In this document: in pieces, positions 1-9,485 of the stretch
Position numbering within the stretch: the stretch's first letter is position 1
How the letters are laid out: the number at the start of each line of letters is the position of its first letter
Position numbers and translations under genes: made by a program
From: Bimastos eiseni
Taxonomy: Eukaryota > Annelida > Clitellata > Crassiclitellata > Lumbricidae
Direction: 5' to 3'
NCBI GenBank assembly: GCA_959347315.1
Contig: OY365808.1
Span: 6,165,057 to 6,229,056, forward strand
DNA length: 64,000 nucleotides
Notes under the pieces: generated by a model
What the model was told of the DNA's origin: nothing
Databases searched by the model: none
The model's input: the letters and a program-made list of their open reading frames with translations, nothing else

Positions 1-117
1 AAGTTTTTTTGTGTATGATAGTACATGAATGGTTACTCTTGACAACAATGGCATGTTTTTTATTCATGGGGCCGTAACATGATGTATTTTATCTGTGCAG
101 AGGTAGAGTCCTCGAGA

Positions 118-200
118 GGAAAAAACCTAATTAGCACCGGAGTAGATTCCGGAAGAGGTCCAAAACAACATGCAATTACAAATATATTGATTACCAAACC
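118..200 (+). repeat. 83-bp dispersed repeat, copy 1
   Basis: Runs from GAAAAAACCTAATTAGCACC to GATTACCAAACC. It is present in reverse complement at 2071-2153 with only a few differences. Family unknown; it lies in EEA1 intron sequence. Confidence 0.7.
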
Positions 201-285
201 AGTGTCCAGTTTGTGTCAGTGTGCTGCAAGGCTTGATTGTTACACTTCTCAGCCGATACCAAATCTATCTGCTTTTATGGCAGAG

Positions 286-312
286 GCTGATAGCTTGTCC
301 CAAGTCATTAAG
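286..312 (+). CDS. EEA1: Possible EEA1 microexon (uncertain)
   Basis: A 27-nt stretch encoding ADSLSQVIK ends in AAG followed by GTGTGT, in phase 0 like the next exon. The acceptor would be GCAGAG; using the CAG two bases earlier gives a 29-nt exon in a different phase. The peptide suits a coiled coil, but the signal is weak and the preceding DNA is a dispersed repeat. It may simply be intron. Confidence 0.22.
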
Positions 313-558
313 GTGTGTTTGCTCTTGTAGTCCTTGGTCCACATTTTGATACTGTCACAGAATGATTGCTTAATGAAACTGAATATCTATTGGTTCCTTA
401 ATATTACAATTTCTACTTGCTACTGTCCTTTTAAGCCTGGAGTGCCTCTGAGGAGTTGCCTAGAAACGGGGAGCTATAAAAATTCATCTTATGGTAGGTT
501 TACATTAACATGTAGTATTTGTCCTTACTCATCTGCCTTCTGCGTGAAGACGTTTTAT

Positions 559-620
559 ATTCCCTTGTCAAGTGGAAAGCGCCTCTAAATGCTTTAAAGG
601 GTGCTTTACAAATATTCAGG
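559..620 (+). repeat. Degenerate L2-like 3' tail
   Basis: AAAGCGCCTCTAAATG followed by AAGGGTGCTTTACAAAT resembles the hairpin and terminal motif of the L2-type tails elsewhere in the window, with decay. Confidence 0.35.
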
Positions 621-683
621 TATAATACCATATGTAGTGCATTCATTCATGGACTAAGCTACTGTGAAATCTTTGCTTCATAG

Positions 684-800
684 ATTGAGTTACAAAACAG
701 TGAACGTGAGACACTGAAGGGACATAACGCTGAACTGGATCAGGTTATTTCCAGCCTACAGTTGCAAGTGAAAAAACAAGAAGATGTGTTCCACCTCAAG
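684..800 (+). CDS. EEA1: EEA1 coiled-coil exon (first secure exon in window)
   Basis: The acceptor is TTCATAG and the donor AAG|GTTGGT, phase 0 to 0, 39 codons. It begins [14 protein letters not shown] and ends [10 protein letters not shown], with heptad-like charge spacing and no proline or glycine cluster. Confidence 0.88.
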
Positions 801-3800
801 GTTGGTTGTTTTCATTTCAATATCAAGTCCCAGAAGTCAAATTCTTGGGACTAGGTTGCAACGTATCTCCACCTTCCCTCCTCTGCCTTTCCACTCCTTT
901 CCTACTCCCCTTACCTACCCATCCTCATCCAGTCTCCTCCCCTCTTCTTTCTTCCCTTCCCCTCCCATTTCTTTTCCCTCCTTTTTCTCCCCCGTGAATG
1001 CGCTTCGCTTTGGAAATTACGATTGTATGCATTGTTCAGAACATAATTTTTATTATGAGAGTTTTATGTGAAGGAGGAGAGATTTATTTCAGCATTTACT
1101 TTATATAAAGTATGTGAATGTGCTAAGCTGCTAACCATTATTTCATTGTTTTACGGTGGAAATATTACTGATGCAACGCTGAATGCAAAATAATCAGATG
1201 CAGAATTTAATTTTGTTGCTATGTATATGGTCGGTCGTCGCCTAAAATGGCTGAGAAAATACTAGAATGTTGAGAAATGCTTGAATAATGATGATTTAAG
1301 ACTTAAGGGATTTGACTTTTACCCAACAGGTGATATCGTTTGGGTTTCATTGATTACTAATAATATTAGTAACCAATGAAACACAAACATATTATGTTTG
1401 AAAATGTGGCAATCTGCTATGTGCTTTGTAGTTCGAAGAAAGCCAGAAGAAGGAGGAGGATTTGCGATCAAAGCTGGATGAAAAAGAAAATCAGATCAGA
1501 AGCCTGACAAATAATATTAAGGTAATTTAAACCACTTGCAGACACAAGCACAAATGCATTCTGAAGTCCTTTATTATATTTTCATGAATTTCTTGAATAA
1601 CCATTCTTGTTGTTCTTAAGCGACATACTTCTTTGGCTTTTGCTTCGTAATTTATGTTTTTATCCCAGGATACAATGGATTTCATATTCTTTTCACAGGA
1701 TGCAAAAGTTCACAATGTTTTCTGAAAGTGTGAAAACAAACTTCCTGTTCATTTTCTAGGATGCAAAAGTTCATTCAGAGACTTTGGATGTTGACATCGC
1801 TAATCTGAAACATTCTTGTGATGAATTTAAAGTGGAATTGGAAGCAGAAAGAGAAAAGACAAAGACAGTTCTGGCACAAGTACAGTTACTAGAAAAAGTA
1901 GGTCTTATTGTGTTCTTAATGTCTCATTGGCCATTAGATTTTTCTTTGTAGAATATATAAATATTTAGTGAATTGGCTTCACGCTGAGATAGTATATGTG
2001 GAACCTATTACTACCTTTGGTAACCATATAAATATCGCATGTTTCATTATAAAAGTGCATGTTTTAATTAGGTTTGGTAATCATTATGTTTGTAATTGCA
2101 TGTTGTGTCGGACCTCTTCCGGAAAACTACTCTGGTGCTAATTAGTTTTTTTCATGTACTGATTTCAATCTGGGGTCATTACCCAAATCATGCTTTAAGC
2201 ATGTTGTAAGAAGGTTTTACTGTTTGGATGTAAATGATGTATTGAGAAAGATTGCTTTCATTGTTGCATGTTGTGTTGAGTGTCGGCTGGGAATAATTAG
2301 CTTAACATGTAGTGCAGGGTCAGAAGGCATAATTTCTATGCAAAGTTTTGTAGCCAGATGGGTCATCTGTATTTGTTTTTGGCCTCTCATAACATAAACC
2401 ACAGTAGTTTGGAAGGAATTTATTTCTGCCTGTTAACATTTCTTGATGAAATAATTATGACTATTAGAAAGAGATGGTTAGTTCTTCTTGCCAAGTTCTT
2501 GGTTTGATGCTATACAAATCTCTGAATAGAAAATTTACTTTTACCTATCATTTTATCTATGTCTTACCTTACCTCTTTTATCTATCACCTCTCAGGCTAA
2601 AGTATCACTTCTTTTTGAATTCTTTCACCAATTCACCCTAACATCCAACTTCAAATTTTCTACCATTCAACACCAACCTTAACAACTACTCTACCTCCTC
2701 TTACCATCAAGAAACCGGACTTGAACCTCCTTTGGACAATCCCTCTGACTTGAATAAGCTGGTGCCCTTCATTTGCCTTCATTTGGAGTGGCACTTTAGA
2801 AGTTTGAAGATAACGATTACGAACTATAATTGACGTTGATCTGGGGTGATTGATGGACTGTGTTGAGTGAGAATGGGGATAAGCAAACATTGTTGTGTTG
2901 TTCAACTGAGTAGCCAGGATACTTTAAGAAGGAGAAGTGTGCCATCTTGTAAGTTTCTCTTTAAGCTTTACTGTATTGAATCATATTTGCTCATTTTAGG
3001 AAAGTAGCGAGTTATCCAATGATGTTTCTCGGCTGAAAGCAGAACTTGAGGCTTCAAGATCCGCCTGTGACGTCTTGCAGGCAGACAAGGTGTCAATCTT
3101 TAAAGTCTAGCAGTTTATTAAACAATTAAAATATTATGATTACATTACATTAGGCAGTATGTAGGGTTTGTGATGAACTGCTTAATGTGTTTGTAATATA
3201 TTGGAAGCGATGATTGTGTGATGCGTGTGTTGGAATAGTTGTATAGTCCATCGGTTCCTGGTTCCTGTTAAGACGCTTTCAATGTCACCACAGTCATTGT
3301 CCAACAGAGCTAAGCTGTTTTTACTACTAAATACATTAAGTGAACCATTTGAAAACTTAGAATTATTATCCTCTGAGGAACTCCCATTAGTTATAGATTG
3401 TTTATTCACATATTATTCACATGATCGCAACATATGTCGTCTTGTCTAAATGTTTTAAATGGACCACAGGTCATGACATGCATCTACGACTTTTAATATA
3501 TGGATTGCGTATATTTATCCTGTAAAGTTAAGGTATTTGTGAATTGTCTGTCTTCATTCATATAGATTGAATTTGTCTGCACAACTACTAAATAAAACGA
3601 TGCTTTCTCAGTGTTTGGCCCCTTGCTCTGGAACAGGGTCTCCTTGGTGTTGTGCCTGTCCCCCAGATTCCACTTTGACCCTTTTTATGTTCACCTTAAA
3701 ACTGTTCTTTTCAGCCATGCTGGGGTTGAGTAGTAACTTTTAAGAGGCGCTATATAAATCCTTGCAATGAATGAACGAATGAAATTTGGTCTGAGTTATT

Positions 3801-6800
3801 GTTATTAATTGTTGAGGAATTCCAATATTCAGTGGTGGTCATTGATTCTCACAGCCACTATTATCTGACAGTTCCTTAGCTAACGATTTTTCCATTGACA
3901 CTTCACTCTCACATTCTGCAATAACAGATTTTTATAACAATAATTACAATTTTCCACGATACTAGTCATTGTCATAATAATAATTTTGGCAAAGTTTAAT
4001 AATTTGTCATAATGGCAAATTTAATTATTTTAAAGTGTTGTCAGCCATTGTTAGTCGGTTTGTTCTTGCTGTCAGGCGATCCTTGAGGCTTCGCTTTTGG
4101 AACGTCATCAACTGCACCACGATCTTGAAGAACGTTTCGCATCTCTGGAAACCGAGAAGGAGAAGGTTGTTGCTGAGTTCGAGGAGGAGAAAAAAGTCCG
4201 AGCTCAGGTTGATGCCTTGGATTCTTTACGATTACTGAGACTCTCCTTATGCCACGTCTTCTTATTACACGAATCCTGATGTAAAAAGTAGTCTGATTGT
4301 ATCTGTAAAGTGTCGAGGAATGAGGAAACTCATTTTGCCACAACATTTTTACAGTCATCTTGAAGGCAGCATTCTAAGAAGGTTTAGGCATATTCTGTAA
4401 CTGCAAATCAGAGTCTTATTATTAATAGATATTTATTATATATTATTTATTATTAATGTGTGAGCTCATTTACGTGTTTCTGGTTTATGTGGCGTTCTGT
4501 TGAACGTGAAGGGTTGTTTGTCTTCCTCCAAAGCTATTAACTTGCAAACCTTTACTTGTTAATCTTCCCTATGAGAAATGCTATGTAGCGCTAAACATTG
4601 ACTTCTCAGCATTATTTCTTTAGACACACAGCCTCGTTTGCTGGATGCTGAGACTTTGGCTGATTTTGATTAAGTCTAGTAGATCATGATGTGTGTATTA
4701 TAATAATAATAATGACTTATATGCCGACTTATATGGCGCCGTAAACGCGGCCGTACCACTGCAAGGGCGCCTCACAAAACTGCAGAGAAGTGTATGTAAT
4801 GTAATGTATAATAACATGATTTACGAAGTGAGATTAGAGAAGTCAATAAGATTAGATTGAAGAAGTCTCCAAAGTAAGATTAGATTAGAATGATACGGAT
4901 TTGCAACTGGTTTTCAGGAGTTGATTGACCACCAAGATGCTCGACAGCTTCTTACCGAGCAGAAAGCTCAACTGGCAACAGAACTCAGTGCTCTCAACGA
5001 ACAGTTAGACCAGGTGAGAGTCACTGTGTGTGTGTGTATGTAGGTAATGTCTGTATGCAATGCATATAATGTGTATGCATATGTAGTTATGTTTGTAGGT
5101 ATGTAATATGTGTAGTTTTTATTTTTTTAATTACCAAAATTTATTACCGCTCATCTTCCAACATTTCTGCTCAGAAGTGCATACACATGCCTCGACGGCA
5201 CAATTGCAATTGTACTGCAGAGTAAATGTGTGCGTAGGACTTGCTCAAGGTCCCTACACAGTGACTCCCCGCTCGCTCAGCACACACTGAACGTTACGGG
5301 CTGACTGTTCTAACCGATCGGCCGCTGTGCCACACATAATGTAATGTATGTGATGTGCGTACCTATGTATGTAATATGTAATGCCTATGTATGTAATATG
5401 TAATACCTGTGTATGTAATATGTAATACCTATGTATGTAATATGTAATGTAATATGTAATACCTATGTATGTAATATGTAATACCTATGTATGTAATATG
5501 TAATACCTATGTATGTAATATGTCTAGATATGTGATGAATCAGCCTCTTTATCATTTTTATACTCTGACTCCTCAATTTATTCTGCTGCTATGGCCAGAT
5601 GTGCAATTGTTAGATGCATACAGTTTTGTGTATGCATTACCTTAATTAATAATGTTGTAGGCAAAGAAAGAATATAGCCAGAAGGAGCTAGATGCAGCCA
5701 GAGCTGAAGAATTACTAAAGACAGAAAATGCTGAACTTAAAACAGAATTGGTTAGTACCATAATATATCATGTGGTATCTGAGAATTTATAAAGCCTCTC
5801 AGCACACTAGCTGTTCAGAGGCTACTGTTAAAAATACTGCCATACGGCTATCATCTGAAGGCAGTTCTAGAAGCATTAGTTTAAAGGTTCAACAGCCTTG
5901 AGGTCAACTGAAATTGCTGTAGTAAACTTTTGAAGATGATTGGGAACATGTTATTTCATGGGTTTTATGACTTGAACATCTGTTTGAATAAATTTATTAA
6001 AATTTGTAGCAATTTGAATGGAGAGTGGATGTAATTTAAAGACCTAAACTAGTCTGCTAGTTGAAAATTAGCTTGGCACCCAGACCATGTATTTTCAAAG
6101 ATGTTGATGGCCTTAAGTGTTAGATAGAAATGCAAATCTGAGGCATGGTTACTGGTTTAGAAATGCAAATCTGAGGCATGGTTACTGGTTTAGTCAGTTG
6201 CTGGGTAAGGGGTCAATAGATATTATACAAATGTTTGAATTAAAAAAATTGAAAATTTGAGTTTTAAATCATTTCTGATAGAATGAGAAACCATTTGTCT
6301 GAGTTGGGTTTCTGTTAGGCATACAAATTGGAAAGGATGGAGCTGCTGAAGAAGGAGCACGACGAGTCCGTCACCCGCCATCAGATGGAGATCGGAGCGC
6401 TGACCGAGAACCTGTCGACCCTGCGGTCGGAAATGTCTGGTACTGTTCAACGGATCCAGGACATCGAGAAAACGATCACCCATCTCCAGGGAGAGAAGCT
6501 AGGTGTGATGAGATTTGCTTTTCCTGTGTTTATATCTCACTGTTGTTAATTCACAGCTTTGTAAACAATACTACTTATTATAATTTTTTACTATGGCATT
6601 TAAAGGAACTATTATGACAATGGGGCAGCATTGAAGTCATTTAGTGAAGTCATTATATTATATAGGTTTTGTGCCTTTGTATAGTTCCTTTGACTAAAGT
6701 TGTCACAGGCTTAGTCATGATTGCTCAATAATTTTGTGCACTGTATCCTTAAATTGATTTGCTCAAATATACTTGTGGGGTTTAGCTCTTAATTAGGAAA

Positions 6801-7260
6801 CTAGCATATATTTCTCATTGATTGTTCAACAAATAGGACTGAAAGATTAGAACTGTTTGTTAGAAAGTTGACCAATGGCTTGAAGTTCACTGTGCTCTCT
6901 ACTAGTAATACGTAACTCAGTGGGCAATTGACTGATGGAGCTAAGATAGGATGAGGGGCTTGAATTCCTTGCCTGATTTCAGTTGGAATGGTCAAATTTT
7001 AATGAGATTTTTATTCATATTTCTTGAAGAACTTGAAGCGAAATTGGAGAACAGCAACGACGATCGAAGAGTTTTGTTGGAAAGGTACAAGTAAAGTACT
7101 TCTATGATGCTTCTAAAGGCACTCTATAGATGGCCAGATATGCACACATACAGACATAAATACAGACATATATGCAGACATGATTATATACATGATGGCT
7201 TTATATATATATGTATATATATATAAAGCCATCTGTCTGCAGGTATGTCTATATTCACAC

Positions 7261-7297
<37 letters not shown>

Positions 7298-9114
7298 TAT
7301 GAGTTATTTCATTTGCACATTTAGAAAATAAGACATACATACATGCATGCTGACATACATGTAGACGTATATACAGGCTGTTTCTGTCTTGTCAGCGAGT
7401 TACGTCTTAGTATCTGTTTGAGCTAGCACATAACTTTTAATTGATCCATTACCTGCTCAAGAACTTTGGAATTGATTCAATTATCTGCACCCCTCCTCCA
7501 GGTCATTATACAATAATATTAAAGGCTTTACTGTCTTCCCAATGTTGGATCACCCTAACTAACTTATATCTTCTAATGCCTCAGTAGTCTGTTTTGAAGC
7601 AGCACTATAAAATTCTTGATTTCAGTTACAATTGAACTGTATAAATTGTGTATTACAGAGGCTATGCAGGTGCTATATAAATTACAGTACAGTATATCTG
7701 TGTTTCAGGTGCCTTGCAAGTGAAACGGAATGTGAGAAACTGAAGGAAAAAGCGATTGAACTGAGACGAAAGTTAGACGACACCCAGGCCGCATTACAAG
7801 AGCTTGGACGTGAAAACCAAAGCCTTCAGGTATTCAGAGCTTTCATTCATTTATGTAGCGCCTATCAGAGATAACTACTCAGAGATTCTCGCAGTTGAAC
7901 CATGGTGGTGAAGAACAGCTCTCAACTGTTACAGAAAGGGTGTGTTGAATCCTAAGGCAACAGACAGATCTATAGAAAGTCTTTTGCTGGTCAACTATTT
8001 GATTTTTATATACTGATCTTAGATATCTTGCAATATCTGTTTACATTAGTCAGTATATTAATTATATCAAGTATGGAAATTACAAAGAGGTAACGTTTAA
8101 AAATTATAGTAACTTCGTTCATGCAGTTTGTGTGATTATTGGCCTTTTGCATCTGTTTCCACAGTTGGTATTGTAGTGAGTCATTTATGGTGCTCTTGAC
8201 AATGTCGTATATCTGCATTGATTTATTTTAATAGCATACGTTTTAGGGCATCTTTATCGAGTAAGATGTGAGCAAAGATTGACCATTCTGGAAGTGTATG
8301 TCGTTATTTGCAAATGTGAGGAATCCTTTCCACGTTGAGAATTGCAGAAAGAATGGTGGTATTACTAGTTAATATACTTATTTCAATTGCTGTTTAATTG
8401 TCTCAGATAATAACGAACAAGTCTCAGAGTCGAAAGTGGGCGAATGACGAAGAAGTGTTGTCCTGCCTTGCCTGTAACAAACAGTTCTCTGTCACCGTAC
8501 GCAAGGTACAATCATTTATTCACATAATTAAATATACAGATGATCTATCTGTCTCGTTTTATTCCTAGCATCTGGTTCACGTTGGATCTCTTTTGATGGC
8601 CTTTTCCAGTGCCTTTGCTTGAGGACTTTTGAAGGGATTGTATAAATAATAATGTTGTTATGATAATGATATTAAACGGAGTAATACAAGAATGAAACTA
8701 TGAAACCATTGTAATTATTTCAAGTCGATTTTACCAACTTCCAAGTGGATTGCTGGTCAAAGGTCAAGAGGGACATCCAGACTGACATAGAAAGAAATGA
8801 GTTGGGTTTTCAGTTTTATCGAGGTCAGGACAGGCTCTGCAGAGTGATCGCTTGCTGGATGTTGAAGTGCTTACATACATACATTGATGGGACGTGGTGG
8901 CGTAGCGGTATGTTTTGTGCCTTGAAACCTGAGGGTAGCAGGTTCGAACCCGCCTCAATTCAATGCATAGCGACCTTGGACAAGTTGCTCATGCATGATT
9001 ATATGTGAGGAATGCAACGGGAAACCACAACATTCATCCCTGGGTGGCATAAAGCCAATGGAGACCTGCCTTTGATCGGGCAGATAACTCTTTTTACATG
9101 ATTACTCTTCTGTC

Positions 9115-9190
<76 letters not shown>

Positions 9191-9485
9191 GCACATACAC
9201 ATATATGCACAAACACACCCAAACACACAAACATACATGGACATAACATGCTTCAAACAAATACATACTTGTACATATATGCATTCTGATATGTATGTAC
9301 ACATTATCATTAGTTACTTTGCAATTACATTCTGCATTTACTTTGTTTCTGAACTACAGCATCACTGTCGTAATTGTGGAAACATCTTCTGCAACGAATG
9401 TTCTGCCAAGACCTCTCCGCTGACCGTTTCAAAAAAACCTGTTCGTGTCTGTGACATGTGTTTTGCAGAATTGAGTCGAAGATAA
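684..9485 (+). CDS. EEA1: EEA1 (early endosome antigen 1), C-terminal part, spliced; 5' end outside window
   Basis: EEA1 is a dimeric tether on early endosomes that binds Rab5-GTP and PI3P and promotes endosome docking and fusion. Exons: 684-800, 1432-1521, 1760-1897, 3000-3089, 4076-4207, 4918-5013, 5661-5750, 6319-6502, 7030-7084, 7709-7829, 8407-8505, 9360-9485. All have AG/GT borders and consistent phases: phase 0 throughout, except phases 1 and 2 around the 55-nt exon. The product is about 445 residues. The first nine exons encode an almost uninterrupted charged coiled coil. Then come [12 protein letters not shown], the FYVE WxxD motif in [14 protein letters not shown] in place of RRHHCR, RVC in KKPVRVC, and all eight zinc-binding cysteines (CLAC, HHC..C, CNEC, CDMC). 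This matches the C-terminus of vertebrate EEA1 as I remember it, and the stop is three residues past the FYVE helix. Vertebrate EEA1 is about 1,411 residues, so roughly two thirds lies upstream of the window. The 3' end faces LRIG. The orthology call is secure; the sites used are inferred. Confidence 0.95.
1338..1388. repeat. Imperfect palindrome (intronic hairpin)
   Basis: Arms 1344-1361 and 1365-1382 pair over 18 positions with one mismatch and a 3-nt loop (AAT). Five further pairs extend it to 1338/1388 after one mismatch. Confidence 0.75.
1432..1521 (+). CDS. EEA1: EEA1 coiled-coil exon
   Basis: Acceptor TTTGTAG, donor AAG|GTAATT, phase 0 to 0, 30 codons ([14 protein letters not shown] then [10 protein letters not shown]). 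Strongly charged coiled coil. Confidence 0.88.
1760..1897 (+). CDS. EEA1: EEA1 coiled-coil exon with a duplicated acceptor upstream
   Basis: Acceptor TTTCTAG, donor AAA|GTAGGT, 46 codons ([12 protein letters not shown] to AQVQLLEK). The first 14 exon bases also occur after a CAG at 1699. Splicing there would meet an in-frame TGA after eight codons, so 1760 is the productive start. Confidence 0.88.
2071..2153 (-). repeat. 83-bp dispersed repeat, copy 2 (inverted)
   Basis: Reverse complement of 118-200, including the core GGAAGAGGTCC. The two copies could pair in a pre-mRNA across three EEA1 exons. Confidence 0.7.
2698..2825 (+). repeat. Family D dispersed repeat
   Basis: Shares with 10893-11042 the order: CCGGACTT..., GGACAATCCCTCTGACTTG, GAATAAGCTGGTGCCC, GTGGCACTTTAGAA, then AGATAACGATTACGAAC. 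Probably a LINE or SINE 3' end; family not identified. Confidence 0.55.
3000..3089 (+). CDS. EEA1: EEA1 coiled-coil exon
   Basis: Acceptor ATTTTAG, donor AAG|GTGTCA, 30 codons ([18 protein letters not shown] then [12 protein letters not shown]). Phase 0 to 0. Confidence 0.88.
3597..3790 (+). pseudogene. L2-type LINE relic: reverse transcriptase C-terminus and 3' tail
   Basis: Conceptual translation gives [15 protein letters not shown], then [10 protein letters not shown] and a stop, the typical end of L2/CR1-clade ORF2. The tail TTTTAAGAGGCGCTATATAA and a (TGAA)-like repeat follow. 5'-truncated, about 190 bp, inside an EEA1 intron, sense to the gene. Confidence 0.75.
4076..4207 (+). CDS. EEA1: EEA1 coiled-coil exon
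   Basis: Acceptor GTCAG, donor CAG|GTTGAT, 44 codons ([16 protein letters not shown] to EEEKKVRAQ). The open frame continues past the donor, but the protein turns non-helical there, supporting the donor at 4208. Higher GC than the surrounding intron. Confidence 0.87.
4918..5013 (+). CDS. EEA1: EEA1 coiled-coil exon
   Basis: Acceptor TTTTCAG, donor CAG|GTGAGA (near consensus), 32 codons ([12 protein letters not shown] to ALNEQLDQ). Phase 0 to 0. Confidence 0.9.
5118..5334 (-). mobile_element. SINE-A copy, B box deleted
   Basis: Reads in reverse complement GTGGCACAGCGGCCGATCGG through GGGACCTTGAGCAAGTCC to CAGAAATGTTGGAAGATG and a T-rich (A-rich on -) end. Compared with other copies, the segment holding the B-box GGTTCGA is missing, so this copy cannot be transcribed from its internal promoter. 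Confidence 0.75.
5360..5522. repeat. 22-bp minisatellite
   Basis: About eight units of ATGTATGTAATATGTAATAC plus CT, one unit shortened. Directly follows the SINE-A copy in EEA1 intron. Confidence 0.8.
5661..5750 (+). CDS. EEA1: EEA1 coiled-coil exon
   Basis: Acceptor TTGTAG, donor TTG|GTTAGT, 30 codons ([18 protein letters not shown] to AELKTEL). Phase 0 to 0. Confidence 0.88.
6127..6192. repeat. Perfect 33-bp tandem duplication
   Basis: Two identical units beginning GAAATGCAAATCTGAGGCAT in the intron before the 6319 exon. Identity implies a recent event. Confidence 0.9.
6319..6502 (+). CDS. EEA1: EEA1 coiled-coil exon
   Basis: Acceptor CTGTTAG, donor CTAG|GTGTGA, 61 codons plus one base (phase 1 out). 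It begins [18 protein letters not shown] and ends THLQGEKL. The final G joins AA of the next exon to give Glu. GC content is clearly higher than in neighbouring introns. Confidence 0.9.
7030..7084 (+). CDS. EEA1: EEA1 55-nt exon (phase 1 to 2)
   Basis: Acceptor CTTGAAG, donor AAAG|GTACAA. It joins its neighbours to read [17 protein letters not shown] then VLLERCLASE, close to the vertebrate EEA1 sequence just before FYVE. Confidence 0.9.
7174..7300. repeat. TA-rich tract with a 40-bp perfect palindrome
   Basis: 7194-7233 reads GATGGCTTTATATATATATG then its reverse complement. An outer GCAGACA/TGTCTGC pair (7174-7180 and 7234-7240) lengthens the hairpin. A further (TA)n run follows to about 7300. 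Confidence 0.8.
7590..7680 (+). repeat. Degenerate L2-like tails, + strand
   Basis: GAAGCAGCACTATAAAATT and, about 65 bp on, GCAGGTGCTATATAAATTAC both resemble the GGCGCTATATAAAT terminal motif. They sit just before the 7709 exon acceptor. Confidence 0.4.
7709..7829 (+). CDS. EEA1: EEA1 exon, last coiled-coil segment before FYVE
   Basis: Acceptor TTTCAG completes AGG (Arg); donor CAG|GTATTC. It encodes [18 protein letters not shown] then [20 protein letters not shown]. The [11 protein letters not shown] stretch is the hallmark vertebrate EEA1 sequence upstream of FYVE, the region bearing the second Rab5 site in the family. Confidence 0.95.
7842..7900 (-). repeat. L2-type 3' tail, - strand
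   Basis: TTCATTTATGTAGCGCCTAT with CTCAGAG further on is the reverse complement of the L2-tail hairpin. It starts 12 bp after the donor of the 7709-7829 exon. Confidence 0.5.
8407..8505 (+). CDS. EEA1: EEA1 exon, N-terminal half of FYVE finger
   Basis: Acceptor GTCTCAG, donor AAG|GTACAA, 33 codons. RKWANDEEV carries the FYVE WxxD motif, CLAC the first zinc ligands, and TVRK starts the basic PI3P-binding motif completed by HHCR in the next exon. Confidence 0.96.
8545..8660 (+). repeat. Degenerate L2-type tail
   Basis: TTTGATGGCCTTTTCCAGTG... then GAAGGGATTGTATAAATAAT resembles the RT C-terminus and tail of the family, with decay. Confidence 0.4.
8891..9112 (+). mobile_element. SINE-B copy (tRNA-derived head)
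   Basis: A-box-like TGGCGTAGCGGTA (8897-8909) and B box GGTTCGAACC (8941-8950) are spaced as in a tRNA. A non-tRNA body follows, with GCGACCTTGGACAAGTTGC and GAATGCAACGGGAAACCAC. Lies in the intron that splits the FYVE finger, sense to EEA1. Confidence 0.7.
9115..9189. repeat. (TA)n microsatellite, about 75 bp
   Basis: Nearly pure TA dinucleotides directly after SINE-B and 170 bp before the last EEA1 exon. The small open frames here are artefacts of the repeat. Confidence 0.95.
9360..9485 (+). CDS. EEA1: EEA1 terminal exon, C-terminal half of FYVE finger and stop
   Basis: Acceptor ACTACAG, 41 codons, TAA at 9483-9485. [15 protein letters not shown] and VRVCDMC give the remaining zinc ligands and the RVC motif; the protein ends AELSRR. 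The finger is therefore split between Lys and His by an 854-bp intron holding a SINE and a long TA tract. Confidence 0.97.
   Translation, partial: HHCRNCGNIFCNECSAKTSPLTVSKKPVRVCDMCFAELSRR

Noticed and set aside
79..330. 83-codon + frame at the window start
   Set aside because: Most of it is the dispersed repeat at 118-200. Only the last nine codons could be an exon, and that is doubtful.
8891..8965. Possible functional tRNA gene
   Set aside because: A- and B-box-like words are present, but I cannot fold a full cloverleaf and the sequence continues into a SINE body that recurs elsewhere.
9098..9310. Tyr/Ile-rich frames on both strands
   Set aside because: Translation of the (TA)n microsatellite.
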